Part shown: positions 42,901 to 52,795 of the stretch, one piece after another
Numbering within the stretch: the first letter of the stretch is position 1
Layout of the letters: every line of letters starts with the position of its first letter
NCBI GenBank assembly: GCA_947396885.1
Contig: OX377202.1
Location: forward strand, 67,676,643-67,740,642
Reading direction: 5' to 3'
Origin: Heligmosomoides polygyrus polygyrus
Taxonomy: Eukaryota > Nematoda > Chromadorea > Rhabditida > Heligmosomidae
DNA length: 64,000 nucleotides
Translations under genes and position numbers: made by a program
Notes under the pieces: model-generated
The model's input: only the letters and a program-made list of their open reading frames with translations
Databases searched by the model: none
Told to the model about the DNA's origin: nothing

Positions 42901-45229
42901 GTGACGTGGCATTTCCTACATGTACGACGGGTTCTTACCCGTTCAGTTCGCGTGTGACGATGCGCTTGACATAGGCCTTCCTCGTTGCAGCTTTCATTGC
43001 TCGTACGCACGCGTCAGGTTGTGTACAATGTGGGAAACTCCGCATCACCACATTCGTCTATTGGAGTCAGCACGATTGCTACGTTCAAGGAGGTGGAAGC
43101 CCATAGACTGCCCCCCCCCCAAACGCGCAATGCCCCCAATCGTGCTTTAAGGAGAACAATTATGTTTTGGCCCAGCACTCCAACCTGAATTGGATGTTTT
43201 ACGGTGTGAGCTCCATTATTAGCCAATTCCAAGAGAGGAAGTGAGGTATTGGAGATTGAAGCAACTAATCGTTTGTGTGTAGTCCCCCAAACGATTGCTT
43301 CCAAAATGGTTTTAAAATCGAGATAGTAAAATCTGAGCACAGTTACACATGTAGTAAAACTGTATAAGGACATCTAATACTATCGGTAATATGAGTGTTG
43401 CCAATTGAACATATATGGAGAAGATGAGATTGCAATCCCAAAGAGGGGGGGGGGGTTCATGATCACTTCTTAAGCGCTCCTATTTGGGAATAAACGCATA
43501 TATCATCGCCTGCGATAATGCTCAAGCTCTAGCAGGTCAGGAGGCGTGACGCTGTCATACAACGAACCCACGCCAGTTCTCGCTCCATCCGTACATAAAC
43601 CAGTTGATCTCTCAATAAACTCTGTCTCATCCCTTGTACTCGCCGTCACATCCACTGAACCACCGCATCATTAGGGCGTATAAGTCCTTCGCCGCATCGT
43701 CGTATACAGCACACAACTTAACATAGACGAGCTTACCTGATGCCCTCCATAGTAAATAGCGGGTTCTTTTGCTAGAATATTGAAAAAATAGTTATAAAAG
43801 CATGAAGAGGTTCCAGCGGCTCCGGTGGTCACCCCCGTTTGAATTACCGAATGCGTGCACGTCGATTTATTCACCATGGGGTGATACGTCGTGATCCGTT
43901 ACGCCTGGGACGTATTTTTGTGTTTTTGTTTGTTTTTGTTTTGTTTTTATTCTTATGTTTCTATTACTGTTTATCCTTCCCAGGGAACTCTGGTGGCCAC
44001 TTTATAACTGGACTTCCATCCGAGGAAGAGCGGTAGGATGTCCAAGCCCAGTTATAAAGTGCGCCCCTCTCTCTTTTGAATTGCTCCATGATGAGCTCCG
44101 CCCACCGTTCCTCGATTTCACCACCGCAACATGGAGAGGAACGTGAGCAACCCTTCCAAATGCGATTACAATTTGCTTAAAGCCACGCAAAGCGATCGGG
44201 AGTGGTCACCATGTGAGGCAGCCTCCTCCCCACCACAACGTACCTCGTCGCCTTGAATTAAGTGGTTACCCGCTTTGGTAAGAAGGCACCCCCAGTCCGC
44301 TTTGCCCGCCACAAACTTACACCGAAGATTAGAATGAAGTTTTTTCTGTGGATACAGCTAAATCACAAGAACTCACTTGGAAAGCGAGACACGCAAGGAA
44401 GCTATGGAGACAGTTGCACACCTAGGTGACAACGAACTGTCTTGGAAATTAGCGACTAGAGATCATGCCCAGAACTGCTCACCATGTAATCTTCATTTCC
44501 TTCTTCACCTAGCTCAGCCAAGGCATCACACATCCGCGGACACAACCAACCAGCAAATAAGAACTAAGAAATTGAGAAATACGTGCGATGCCGTTTTCGA
44601 AAAATTGATTTCGGTGTTTGACCGCAACCCTCTTGTCTAGGGATTTAATCCCATCGCTGAGAAAGACAAAGCATCTGGTTAGCCACAGAGAAGGAATGTG
44701 TGAAGCTCTAAACATAGAAGTGGTGGAGAAGCTAGGGAACGACTTCTCACATAGGCGAGCATTCGGATAAATCCCGGTGGAAGGGCCACCACTAGAAAAA
44801 GGATGAACACGCACTGGCAAAGGAACGACGAACAAAAATTTCGAAACGCTATTACCTACTAGGGTAGCTTTGTGAGAAGTCCTTCCCTAGCTTCTTCGCC
44901 TTATTTCTGTTGGTAGGTTTCGTATCCTAAACAGCAAGACTCATTTCCATTTAACGCGTTAATTTGCCCACATTGTGACGTATTCGTGATTTACCATATG
45001 CTTATGCGCATCCTAAAAGCAACTGTACATTAAAATGATGGTAGGAAGCAGCATCAGCGCATCATGCGAGCTCTCACTTGGCTACCTCTGTTGCACGTGC
45101 TCCAGGTGATATGCAGTGAGGGACTAAATGTGACGATTCACAATAGCGTTTCCTCGGCTTAAGTAACAGCACTCACTTACTGTTCATATCCCATCGCCTT
45201 CTTTCCAGCTATGTGTTTTTCACCAATAT
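42901..45229. other. Region without a supported gene
   Basis: Contains a C10 run (43111-43120), a G11 run (43445-43455) and an inverted repeat ACTTTATAACTGG / CCAGTTATAAAGT around 44000-44065. One weak exon-like stretch lies on the minus strand near 43845-43735 (GVTTGAAGTSSCFYNYFF then a GTAAGC donor). Nothing here is firm. Confidence 0.35.
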
Positions 45230-45538
45230 GTGAGCGAGCATGTGTGGTGCAGTCTTTGGAGATGCACGCTGTGGTGTGCACCCCATACCAGGTTCCTGGT
45301 TCAGATTTCTCGCCCAGGTCAACAAGCCTTCCTATCCTGCGGGGTCGGTGAATTGGTGCCAGACTTGTCTGGGAAGGATAAAGCGCTAACCTGTACATTG
45401 GCTGTCCACCGCAAGTGATTGTATGGCCAAATACGCATTCAATTCGCCTCCACAACATAGCGCAGAAATAAGGTGCATAGCGCATTCCAAAAGGGACCAA
45501 GAAACGCCATAATTTATCCTTTATCCCTTATAGCCGTG
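45230..45538 (+). mobile_element. SINE-A copy 3, diverged
   Basis: Matches the other two copies through CATACCAGGTTCCTGGTTCA, GGTCGGTGAATTGGTGCCAG and GTATGGCCAAATACGCATTC and ends in TTTATCCTTTATCCCTTATA. The A box is degraded (TGGTGCAGTCTTTGG), so this is the oldest copy of the three. Confidence 0.72.
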
Positions 45539-45778
45539 ACCACTATCAGAATGCCGCTTGCAGCGTTAGATTCATGCCCTTCTGCAGTGTAAGTGAATGA
45601 GGCTTGAGCGTTCTCTGACTCATAGCGTTCCGATCAGCTGTAGCGGTCTCAGAGCGGCGAGGCGCGGCCGAGACCGAGAGTAGAGACGCGACGACGACGA
45701 CGAGGGACGGCGGCGACGCGGGAGTCCAACGCTGGCCAGGAAGGACCCCACTACGACCGCATCCGACTACAACCCAGA

Positions 45779-45940
45779 ATGACCAACCCTCCAGCGACGG
45801 ACCACCCCCGACCTCCATCGACCTACCTTCCTGTGTTCGCTGTCGTATTCGCTGCTAGTAAAATATTGTCGACTGTGTCTACGCACTTACTTGTAGCAGC
45901 GAGTGTTGTTGACGAACTCCTGGAGGATCCCTCGACTTGG
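45779..45940 (+). CDS. Possible first exon of an unknown gene
   Basis: ATG 45779 opens 54 codons ending exactly at a good donor (TTGG|GTGAGT). The product begins MTNPPATDHPRPPSTYLPVF and contains a hydrophobic FAVVFAASKI stretch. No downstream exon was identified and upstream is a GACGACGACG-rich GC island (45690-45720). It could be chance or part of an unrecognised element. Confidence 0.22.
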
Positions 45941-46428
45941 GTGAGTCCTTTAGTCACTTTTAGTTTTCGCGCTCTCTCTTTTCCAGTAGTTGCGTTTAGC
46001 GCCTAGTGTAGATTTTTTCTAAACATGATGGTAACTCAGTGGTGGCTTGTCAAGCCAGAAGAGCAGCGCACGCTCGAGCAATTGTTATGTTTTGATTGGA
46101 TTGGGTCTCCCTCGAGGTAGAGTTCTGATGTGCACGCGGTAGAATTCGACGTTAAAATGTTGCGTGACGGCACGTGCAGAAGAGTAACAGGGGGGGGGGG
46201 GGGGGCGAAGCACAGGCTCTCGTTTAGGATAGTACAGCGATTACAGATTTTATAAAGCAGTCGGGTGTCTACCATTTACGGCCGACGTACAGGCTTTAAT
46301 GTGCTCCACACACGTTGGCTAATTATCACTAGTCAGTGTAAGGTGAACAGGTTTATAAGACAGTTGTCGGATCGCAGTATTCATGTGGGTTCAGCCACGA
46401 GTTGATTTTTCTTTTACTCTGCTCCCGC

Positions 46429-46954
46429 TGAAGTGTGGCCTACCTTTAGACAAGGAACCTTCGAGGGAAGAAGTCAAGCTGGCCGAACGGATGGCCAGCA
46501 TACTAAAGGACTTCGAAGCACGTCAACTTGAATTTGACGAAGACGTTGTGGTTAAAAACGGGTCAGTAATAAACAAGTCGAAAGAAAGGTACTCTACACG
46601 GCATGCAGCTGGCAAATTAGGCAGAAAACGTTTGAAAGTGGTATCCCCCAAATCTCAAACAGTCAGTTGAAATGCAAAAATGCAGCAGCGCAGAAGAACC
46701 AAACCCTCGACCTTCCTCGCATGAAGCAACGTCAGTTCTACTGTGCTCCGAGCCGCTTGCCGGCGGAGGCACGCGTGCGTACAAGACCCCCAAACTCGTG
46801 ATGCGCCGTATTCCATTGTGACATCAAGGGCCACCTACTCCTTGGGCTTAACGAATTGGCAAAAAATACATTTTCATACTAATTGACGGGTGGTGGAGAT
46901 TCTTCTTATATAACTCGCTCTCCCTTTCAGACATACGCTTCAGACCCTTCCCTT
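46429..46954 (+). mobile_element. PIF-like element, partial copy 3
   Basis: From GAAGTGTGGCC to CGCTTCAGACCCTTCCCTT this matches 12270-12800 reversed. It preserves the element's only open coding piece: KEPSREEVKLAERMASILKD and a downstream basic stretch GKLGRKRLKVV (frame 46383-46670). The other end is lost. Confidence 0.55.
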
Positions 46955-47230
46955 ATGAGAATATGGAGTGCGATTTGGTACAGGACGTACATTTCAGTGC
47001 TATATCGGTCTCTCATCACAAACCGTACTATGCCACCATACCGCACGCCCTATGAGGGGGAAGTGCGCTCAGGTACCGCGCCCGTCTTGGGAGCAGAGTC
47101 AAACGTGAGATTTGATTTTTGAAGAAAATTTGAGAGCCACACCACCCGCCCCCTCCCCTTCCGATGCGGGTTTGGTACGACCCACCCCCCCCCCCCCTCT
47201 TATTTCCATCACTGGTTTTTTTCCTATCTT
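46955..47230. other. Spacer with C13 run
   Basis: Short non-coding interval; a C13 run at 47185-47197 follows ACGACCCA, echoing the TGGGTC plus G-run found at the ends of the foldback element at 40.6-42.2 kb. Confidence 0.4.
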
Positions 47231-47332
47231 TTATTTATTTATTTATTGAAATACTCTGTATAAGACAGGAGTGAGATAAAATTGCAACACAACAAACACC
47301 AAAACTAACAAACAAAGGTAGCTCCTAAATAT

Positions 47333-50161
47333 CTACGGACAGAGAATTTGTTTTGCTGCGATGCGTTTGAAAGAGTACTTGGATTCCGGGAGGGAGGTAG
47401 TCTTACTAATTTGTAGATAGGCTAAACCTGCTCTAACTGTGAAAAATTTGGCTCTTACCGTGGTCTTAGGCTTAGCGAAGTGCAATTTATATTGACCCCC
47501 TCTGGTTACTGAGGGACGCAGAGTATAGAACTGTGAAAAGTTGGCTGCGGACTGCTCCCTAAAAAGTTTATGAACCATGCACAGATCAAATAATTTTCTT
47601 CTAGATAATAGACTCGAAAGTCCAAAATACCTGTTTCTGATAACCGCACTAGGAATCTTGCCGTAGAGAAAGCCACCACGCCTTATTAGAGTTTTCCTAG
47701 TAAAGTTATTCTGAATTTTTTCAAGTAATGCAATATCCTTCTTTTTGTGAGGAGAAAAGACAACGGTTCCGCATTCCAAAATAGGGCGAATATAAGTTTT
47801 GTAAGCCGTAATGAGAACCTTGCTATCCTTCGTTGTGAGGGCTTTGAAAATGTGATATGTTCGAGTAAAAGCAGCCCTGAACAACTCTTTGTAGTGTGGG
47901 CGAAAGTCTAAAGTATCAGTGTATCGGAATCCCAGGTCCTTAATTTCACTGACTGTTGTTATTGAAGAACCGTTGATATGATAGTTTATGGGTGTAAGAG
48001 ACTGTCCTATTCTCATATGAAAGGTTTTACTCTCTGACAGGGGTAGTTGCCAATCCTCGGACCATTTAACCAGACCGTCAATTACTTCTTGCAATTTAAC
48101 TGCATCTTGAGACCCCTCAATATTCATATAAATTTTCAGATCATCCGCGAACTGCTTGGATTTCGCTTTGGAATTCACGAGCAGTTCACTTATGTCAGCT
48201 GCATAAATGTTAAAAAGTATAGGTGATAGAACTCCACCTTGTGGGATTCCGCTAGATATTTCATACACATCAGAAAAGGAGGAGTTGACTCTCACTTGAA
48301 AAGTTCTACCCAAAAGAAAACATTCGAGCCACTTAAATACCTTCTCATGTAAACCTATCCTTTTTAGTTTATACAAAAGCTTTGCATGGCTGACCCTATC
48401 AAATGCCTTGGCAAAGTCAAGATATACGACATCAATGCATTTTTTGTCATCAAGGGCGAGTGTCCAGTCGTTAAGGGTCTCCAGCATGTTGGTGGCAACA
48501 GATTTTCCTTTGGTGAAGCCATGCTGAGAATCGGGTATCAGACCATTAGTATCAAGATGACTCAAGATATGGGGCTTAAGAAGCTTCTCAAATACCCTGC
48601 AGAATAGCGAAGTGATACTGACTGGCCTATAGTTTGCAGGATCCGACGAAGGTTTGGCTTTTGGTATTGGTGTAACGAAAGAATGCTTCCATAGTCTGGG
48701 CACCTCAGAAAACATAAGGGACTGGTTGTATAGGTATGAAAGCGGATAAGCAATAGAATGAGCAACCTTCTTTATAAACACGAAAGGAATGCCGTCTGGT
48801 GTTAACGAATAGGACGTGGGCCACTTTTGCAAAACTTCGTAAACTTTGACTGCGTCAAAAAAGGGAAATGTCTGCATTTTAGAATGAATTTTAGGGGAGA
48901 ACTCAGGCTGAATTCCGTTGTCCGTAATGAACACCTTGCAGAACTGCGATGCCAAAGCATTTGCTTTGTCATGATCTTCGAGTAACAGCTTGCCATCTAG
49001 TTTTAAATCAGAAAACAATGTTTTGTCCTTAAGTTTGGTTTTCATGAACTTGTAGAAGAGTCGTTTGTCGCGTGACTCCACCACCTTCTTCTCAATAGAC
49101 CTATTAAACTTCAACACCTTTTCATTAAAGCTTTTGGAAAATCTATAGTACTCCGTCCAATCTTCGCTGAGCCTAGCGTAGGTCAACAGACAGTTTTTGT
49201 GATCAAGCATGTTCTGTAGGTAAGTAGGAAGCTGAGCCCTAGACGGAAAGACGTATCCCCATGGAACAAATTTATTTATAACGTCTGCGAGTATTGAAAG
49301 AAACAAACCATATTTTTCATCTACTGTAGCAAAACACTCCATGGAGTCTACCCACATGACACTAAAAAGATAATTATTGATCGCATTAAAATCTGCCATA
49401 GAGAAAAGCCTTTTGAGAATTGGAACAGGTTCAATGCCACCTCCTGATATTTCAAACGAGAAGCTAAGATGGTCACTTTCACCAATAGAGGATAGAACTG
49501 CGACTCTATTTAATAATGTCTCACTATTACAGAACAACAAGTCTAAAATATTATTTCCTCTGGTGGGTTCCTTGATGAGCTGGACAAATCCGTGACATGC
49601 AAACATCTCAGATAGAACGTTGGTTGCATCTCCACCTGCAGTGCCCTCTACCCACTTAATTTCAGGAAGATTAAAATCCCCGACAGAGATAACCGGTGTA
49701 TCAGTAACTGATAAGTCACTGATCGCCTTGACCAATTGCTCAGTGTAATCCATAGATGCTGAAGGTGGCCTATAGACAAGTATGATTCGAAAAGCAGTAT
49801 CGAGATGAGTAATATCCGCAGCCAAGATTTCATAACCATTGCCTATAGATTCAGAGAAGACCAAAGAGCACTTTAAAGGGGAACGAAGAAAAATTGCTAC
49901 TCCACCCCCAGATCTACGTACTCTATCACAACGCAACACAGTATAATCCTTAATCCATTCACCCACCATTGCGCTTAACGAGTGGTGACTTTTGAGCCAG
50001 GTCTCCGTAAAGAGAAGGATATCGTACTTAGAAGCGAATGGATCAAGGTAGGGGGCATTCTTTGGAAAAGATCTAATATTCGCATAAAAACAAGAGAGAC
50101 TGGAAGGAACATGAGTGGAGGACAGCGAACGAAGGCTCCGGAGAGGGGAAACTAGTTTCCC
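47333..50161 (-). CDS. CR1-like ORF2: endonuclease and reverse transcriptase
   Basis: The frame is open from just after a TAA upstream of 50161 to the stop at 47333, 942 codons. Counting from GKLVSPLRSL, the endonuclease shows CFYANIRS (Asn 29), LLFTETWL (Glu 53), VGDFNLP (about 160-166) and ESDHLSF (about 228-234). The reverse transcriptase shows NYRPVSITS (about 511), motif A YLDFAKAFDRVSH (about 580-592), motif B SSGIPQGGVLSPILF (about 636-650) and motif C FADD (671-674). All catalytic residues seen are intact. The first in-frame ATG is at 49969 (residue 65), after the conserved Asn and Glu, so an ATG start there would give a defective endonuclease. The frame begins exactly at the -1 position of the slippery heptamer ending ORF1, suggesting synthesis as an ORF1-ORF2 fusion. 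Confidence 0.92.
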   Translation of the reverse strand, partial: GKLVSPLRSLRSLSSTHVPSSLSCFYANIRSFPKNAPYLDPFASKYDILLFTETWLKSHHSLSAMVGEWIKDYTVLRCDRVRRSGGGVAIFLRSPLKCSLVFSESIGNGYEILAADITHLDTAFRIILVYRPPSASMDYTEQLVKAISDLSVTDTPVISVGDFNLPEIKWVEGTAGGDATNVLSEMFACHGFVQLIKEPTRGNNILDLLFCNSETLLNRVAVLSSIGESDHLSFSFEISGGGIEPVPILKRLFSMADFNAINNYLFSVMWVDSMECFATVDEKYGLFLSILADVINKFVPWGYVFPSRAQLPTYLQNMLDHKNCLLTYARLSEDWTEYYRFSKSFNEKVLKFNRSIEKKVVESRDKRLFYKFMKTKLKDKTLFSDLKLDGKLLLEDHDKANALASQFCKVFITDNGIQPEFSPKIHSKMQTFPFFDAVKVYEVLQKWPTSYSLTPDGIPFVFIKKVAHSIAYPLSYLYNQSLMFSEVPRLWKHSFVTPIPKAKPSSDPANYRPVSITSLFCRVFEKLLKPHILSHLDTNGLIPDSQHGFTKGKSVATNMLETLNDWTLALDDKKCIDVVYLDFAKAFDRVSHAKLLYKLKRIGLHEKVFKWLECFLLGRTFQVRVNSSFSDVYEISSGIPQGGVLSPILFNIYAADISELLVNSKAKSKQFADDLKIYMNIEGSQDAVKLQEVIDGLVKWSEDWQLPLSESKTFHMRIGQSLTPINYHINGSSITTVSEIKDLGFRYTDTLDFRPHYKELFRAAFTRTYHIFKALTTKDSKVLITAYKTYIRPILECGTVVFSPHKKKDIALLEKIQNNFTRKTLIRRGGFLYGKIPSAVIRNRYFGLSSLLSRRKLFDLCMVHKLFREQSAANFSQFYTLRPSVTRGGQYKLHFAKPKTTVRAKFFTVRAGLAYLQISKTTSLPESKYSFKRIAAKQILCP

Positions 50162-50880
50162 TTAGCAGAATTGATTGTAACAGCTTGCGGAATTTGTGAT
50201 GACTGAGACATAGCATAAACGCGATTAATACGCTCCTCCCGACGCCTTTTCCTCTCCTCGAGCGTAAGGGATTCCCTAAGGAAAACCCCACGTTCCGGAA
50301 AGTAGCGAAGCCGGGAGGCACGCCTGACAGCCAGTTTTTGAAAATACGAAGCAGGTAATACAACCTTGAGAAGCCTATTACGATCAGGAAATGGGCGACC
50401 AAGTCTGTAAACAGTCACTGGTACACACTCAACATTTAGGTGAGTTAGAACATTCATCACACTCCTATGATCATGTATGAGACGCTCCCTTAACACATTG
50501 CTCCTATTCTCAGGGATGCCCGCTATTACTATAGATCGACGTCTTTCCTGTTCAGCGGGCTCATCACTACCGGTCACACGAGGCCCGTCACTAGAAAGAT
50601 CGTTAGCTACAGAAGTCGAATTCAACTCATCGTCCTGAGAGATGCCCAATCTTCTGCGAAGTTCTTTGTTTTCATCGCGGAGTTTGTCCCTCTCAAGTCG
50701 AACTTTCTCAAGTTCGGCAACCATCGCATTGAACGCCAATTTGACACATGACGGCACATCAATCGACTCGTTGAGATCGCGCAATACGTCCTCGAGCGAC
50801 GGCTGCTCTTGGTTCGTCGAGACGGGCGAGGAAGATATGCACATCCTCTTAACTCCCTTAAAACCAGCACGAGCGCTCAT
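50152..50880 (-). CDS. CR1-like ORF1: nucleic-acid-binding protein
   Basis: ATG 50880 (MSARAGFKGVKRMC) opens 242 codons ending TAG at 50152. A coiled coil is visible (AMVAELEKVRLERDKLRDEN continuing KELRRRLG), then an RRM-like region (RRRSIVIAGIPENRSNVLRE; VPVTVYRLGRPFPDRNRLLK; LPASYFQKLAVRRASRLRYF) and a basic end (TLEERKRRREERINR). ORF1 proteins of LINEs of this type trimerise through the coil and bind element RNA. The frame extends upstream to a GTG at 50982, but the ATG is the likely start. The last three codons AAG GGA AAC followed by TAG contain the frameshift heptamer. Confidence 0.85.
   Translation of the reverse strand: MSARAGFKGVKRMCISSSPVSTNQEQPSLEDVLRDLNESIDVPSCVKLAFNAMVAELEKVRLERDKLRDENKELRRRLGISQDDELNSTSVANDLSSDGPRVTGSDEPAEQERRRSIVIAGIPENRSNVLRERLIHDHRSVMNVLTHLNVECVPVTVYRLGRPFPDRNRLLKVVLPASYFQKLAVRRASRLRYFPERGVFLRESLTLEERKRRREERINRVYAMSQSSQIPQAVTINSAKGN
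50155..50161 (-). promoter_or_regulatory. Candidate -1 ribosomal frameshift site GGGAAAC
   Basis: In the ORF1 frame the sequence reads AAG GGA AAC TAG, an exact X XXY YYZ heptamer (G GGA AAC) whose last codon precedes the stop. Slipping back one base gives GGG AAA CTA GTT, the ORF2 frame. GGGAAAC is an established slippery site in several retroviral gag-pro junctions. The heptamer plus stop is the left half of a perfect 16-nt palindrome (50146-50161). Whether a stimulatory structure follows was not computed. Confidence 0.6.
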
Positions 50881-51150
50881 GTTAAAACGAGGATGATTGA
50901 CAGGAAATCGTACGAATACACCTGTTTCGGCGACCACAGTAGCAAAATCCGATATCGGCCACGGGTCGCACGTGGTCACCACAACACTAGAAGTCGGCGC
51001 ACAGCAGTAGCAGAGTAGACAAACGGCAAGACAGTAGGTAGTCGTACCAGTAGCCAGGGTAGTCGAACGTAAGAGTAGTTGACGAGAATACGAAGTAGCT
51101 ACGTCGACAAAATCGGCAGGATCGGGAGCCGAGACAGAACACGACCGACA

Positions 51151-52795
51151 CGATATCTGTCATGATTTCTTCAAAATTTTATGTGATTTTCGTAAATATT
51201 AACAGGTTATTGTTTCCAGGTGTGGCTTCGACACTGTAAAGATTCGTGCGCAGCGTCGTTCACTGAGGAAGACATAAGTATTGAATTGAATAACTTTATT
51301 GATTAATGGACAGAATTTTATAAAGTTTCCAATTCTGATTGCTTTACAATCAAAAATAAAGCTTTAGATTTTTTGGATGTTGTGGAAACGAGAGTTTTTT
51401 ACCTGAAGAAGCGACATCTACGTCCAAAAAGTGCTAATTACTAATGACGACTCAAGTGCTTTCCCTACGGGGTTTTTTGAAGGGATCTTCGGATCGCTGA
51501 CCGAGTCGCAACCCAAGGATGAACTTCACGGGGAAATAATTTTTCCCATCTGAACGAAACGACATGAAAAAATGAAATTGCGCTGCATGCTGCATTTAGG
51601 CCCAGCTAGGCACACAATGGTAAAACCATGTTTCTCTGATGCGATCTCCTATATGATCATTTAGGGTCGTATTCAAAATCGTCGATTTTCATGAGAATAA
51701 ATTTTTTCTGCCTGAAGCAGACGACCTATAGTCAAGATTTTACAACATAAATCTAAATCTAGAGCTTATCTTAGTACCTAGTAAAAAATCGTGTTTTTCT
51801 GAAACGACATTCCATGTGATCAGGAGTCTCAATTTTGCACTATTTGTCGAAAAAGACGTCCCAAAATCGGACCCCCCAAGCACATAGGAGGTGTCGCTTT
51901 TAGAAGCAGTTTTTTTAGAGCATAGAATCCATATTTCCCCTATTTTCAACACGCTATTGGTTTTTTAGAGTGTTCAAAAGCTGGTCAAGTTATGACAGTT
52001 TTAGTGCAGACAACCGCACGCGGAAGATGATCATTAGGAGGACTTCACAAGAATGACTATAACTCGTTTAGTTTCTTGAACATCGAAAAAGCCAAGAGTT
52101 TTTTCAAAGTAGAAAGAAGGAACTTTCTCACCACTCAAGAAACGGCTTTCAAAAAATAAGACCTCATGCGAGGCGGGGGGTGCGATTTTTGGTTTCACGG
52201 AAGTATTATACTTGTTACTCCCCCCCCTGCCGCGCATGAAGATCTTTTTTCAAAACTGATTCATATACGATAGGGAAGTGCTTCTAAAAGCGGCACCCCC
52301 TATGTGCTCAAAGTTTACAAAAAGCTCTTGGCTTTTTTTGAATTTCTAAAAAAACCGAGTTGTCATTGTTGTTGTCGAGTCCTTCCAAAGAAAGCTTTTG
52401 TCTTCTATTTTTTGAAAATCAATAGGGTTTCTCGGAGCTTGAAAAGCATACGAAGTTATGATCATTTTGGTGGAGATCCAATTTCATCGATCCGCTGTCG
52501 TCGGTGCCAGATCCACCAGAGGTCGACCGAACATGCTTGATTCAGGAAATCATGATTTTTTCACTATGCATTGGTCAAAATCAGAAAACGCAGCCGCCGC
52601 ATGTAACTTCTCTTAGTCGGAGATTTTCGGAGCCTCTGAGAAGTTCACAGACAGTAGGAATTATGAGAAATGTGGATTCTTTTCTTAAAAAGGCAGTTTC
52701 TAAAAGTGACAGACTTTTTGGTTGGGAGAGGGTCGATTTTTGGAACGTTTTTTAGCAGATGACGCAGAACCGATGCTTCTGACCATATAAAAGAC
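51151..52795. other. Non-coding stretch with an inverted pair
   Basis: AGCACATAGGAGGTGTCGCT near 51880 and its complement near 52277-52305 form a roughly 28-bp inverted pair about 390 bp apart, perhaps the ends of a MITE (TTTTAGAAGCA is common to both). No gene is supported; open frames lack motifs. Confidence 0.4.

Larger units (their letters stand above)
47231..51150 (-). mobile_element. CR1-like non-LTR retrotransposon, apparently full length
   Basis: About 3.9 kb on the minus strand: a 5' UTR (roughly 51150-50881), ORF1, ORF2 and a short 3' UTR closed by AATAAATAAATAAATAAAAG at about 47231-47252. Both ORFs are uninterrupted. The 5' boundary is an estimate because no second full copy is in the window. 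Gene order and domain set (coiled-coil/RRM-like ORF1, then endonuclease-reverse transcriptase) match the CR1 group. Two older relatives with the same tail lie at 9.9-11.7 and 26.85-28.8 kb. Confidence 0.88.

Noticed and set aside
42513..43010. 165-codon minus-strand frame rich in Arg/Pro
   Set aside because: It spans a GC-rich internal duplication and begins in repeat sequence shared with 39.9 kb; there are no motifs.
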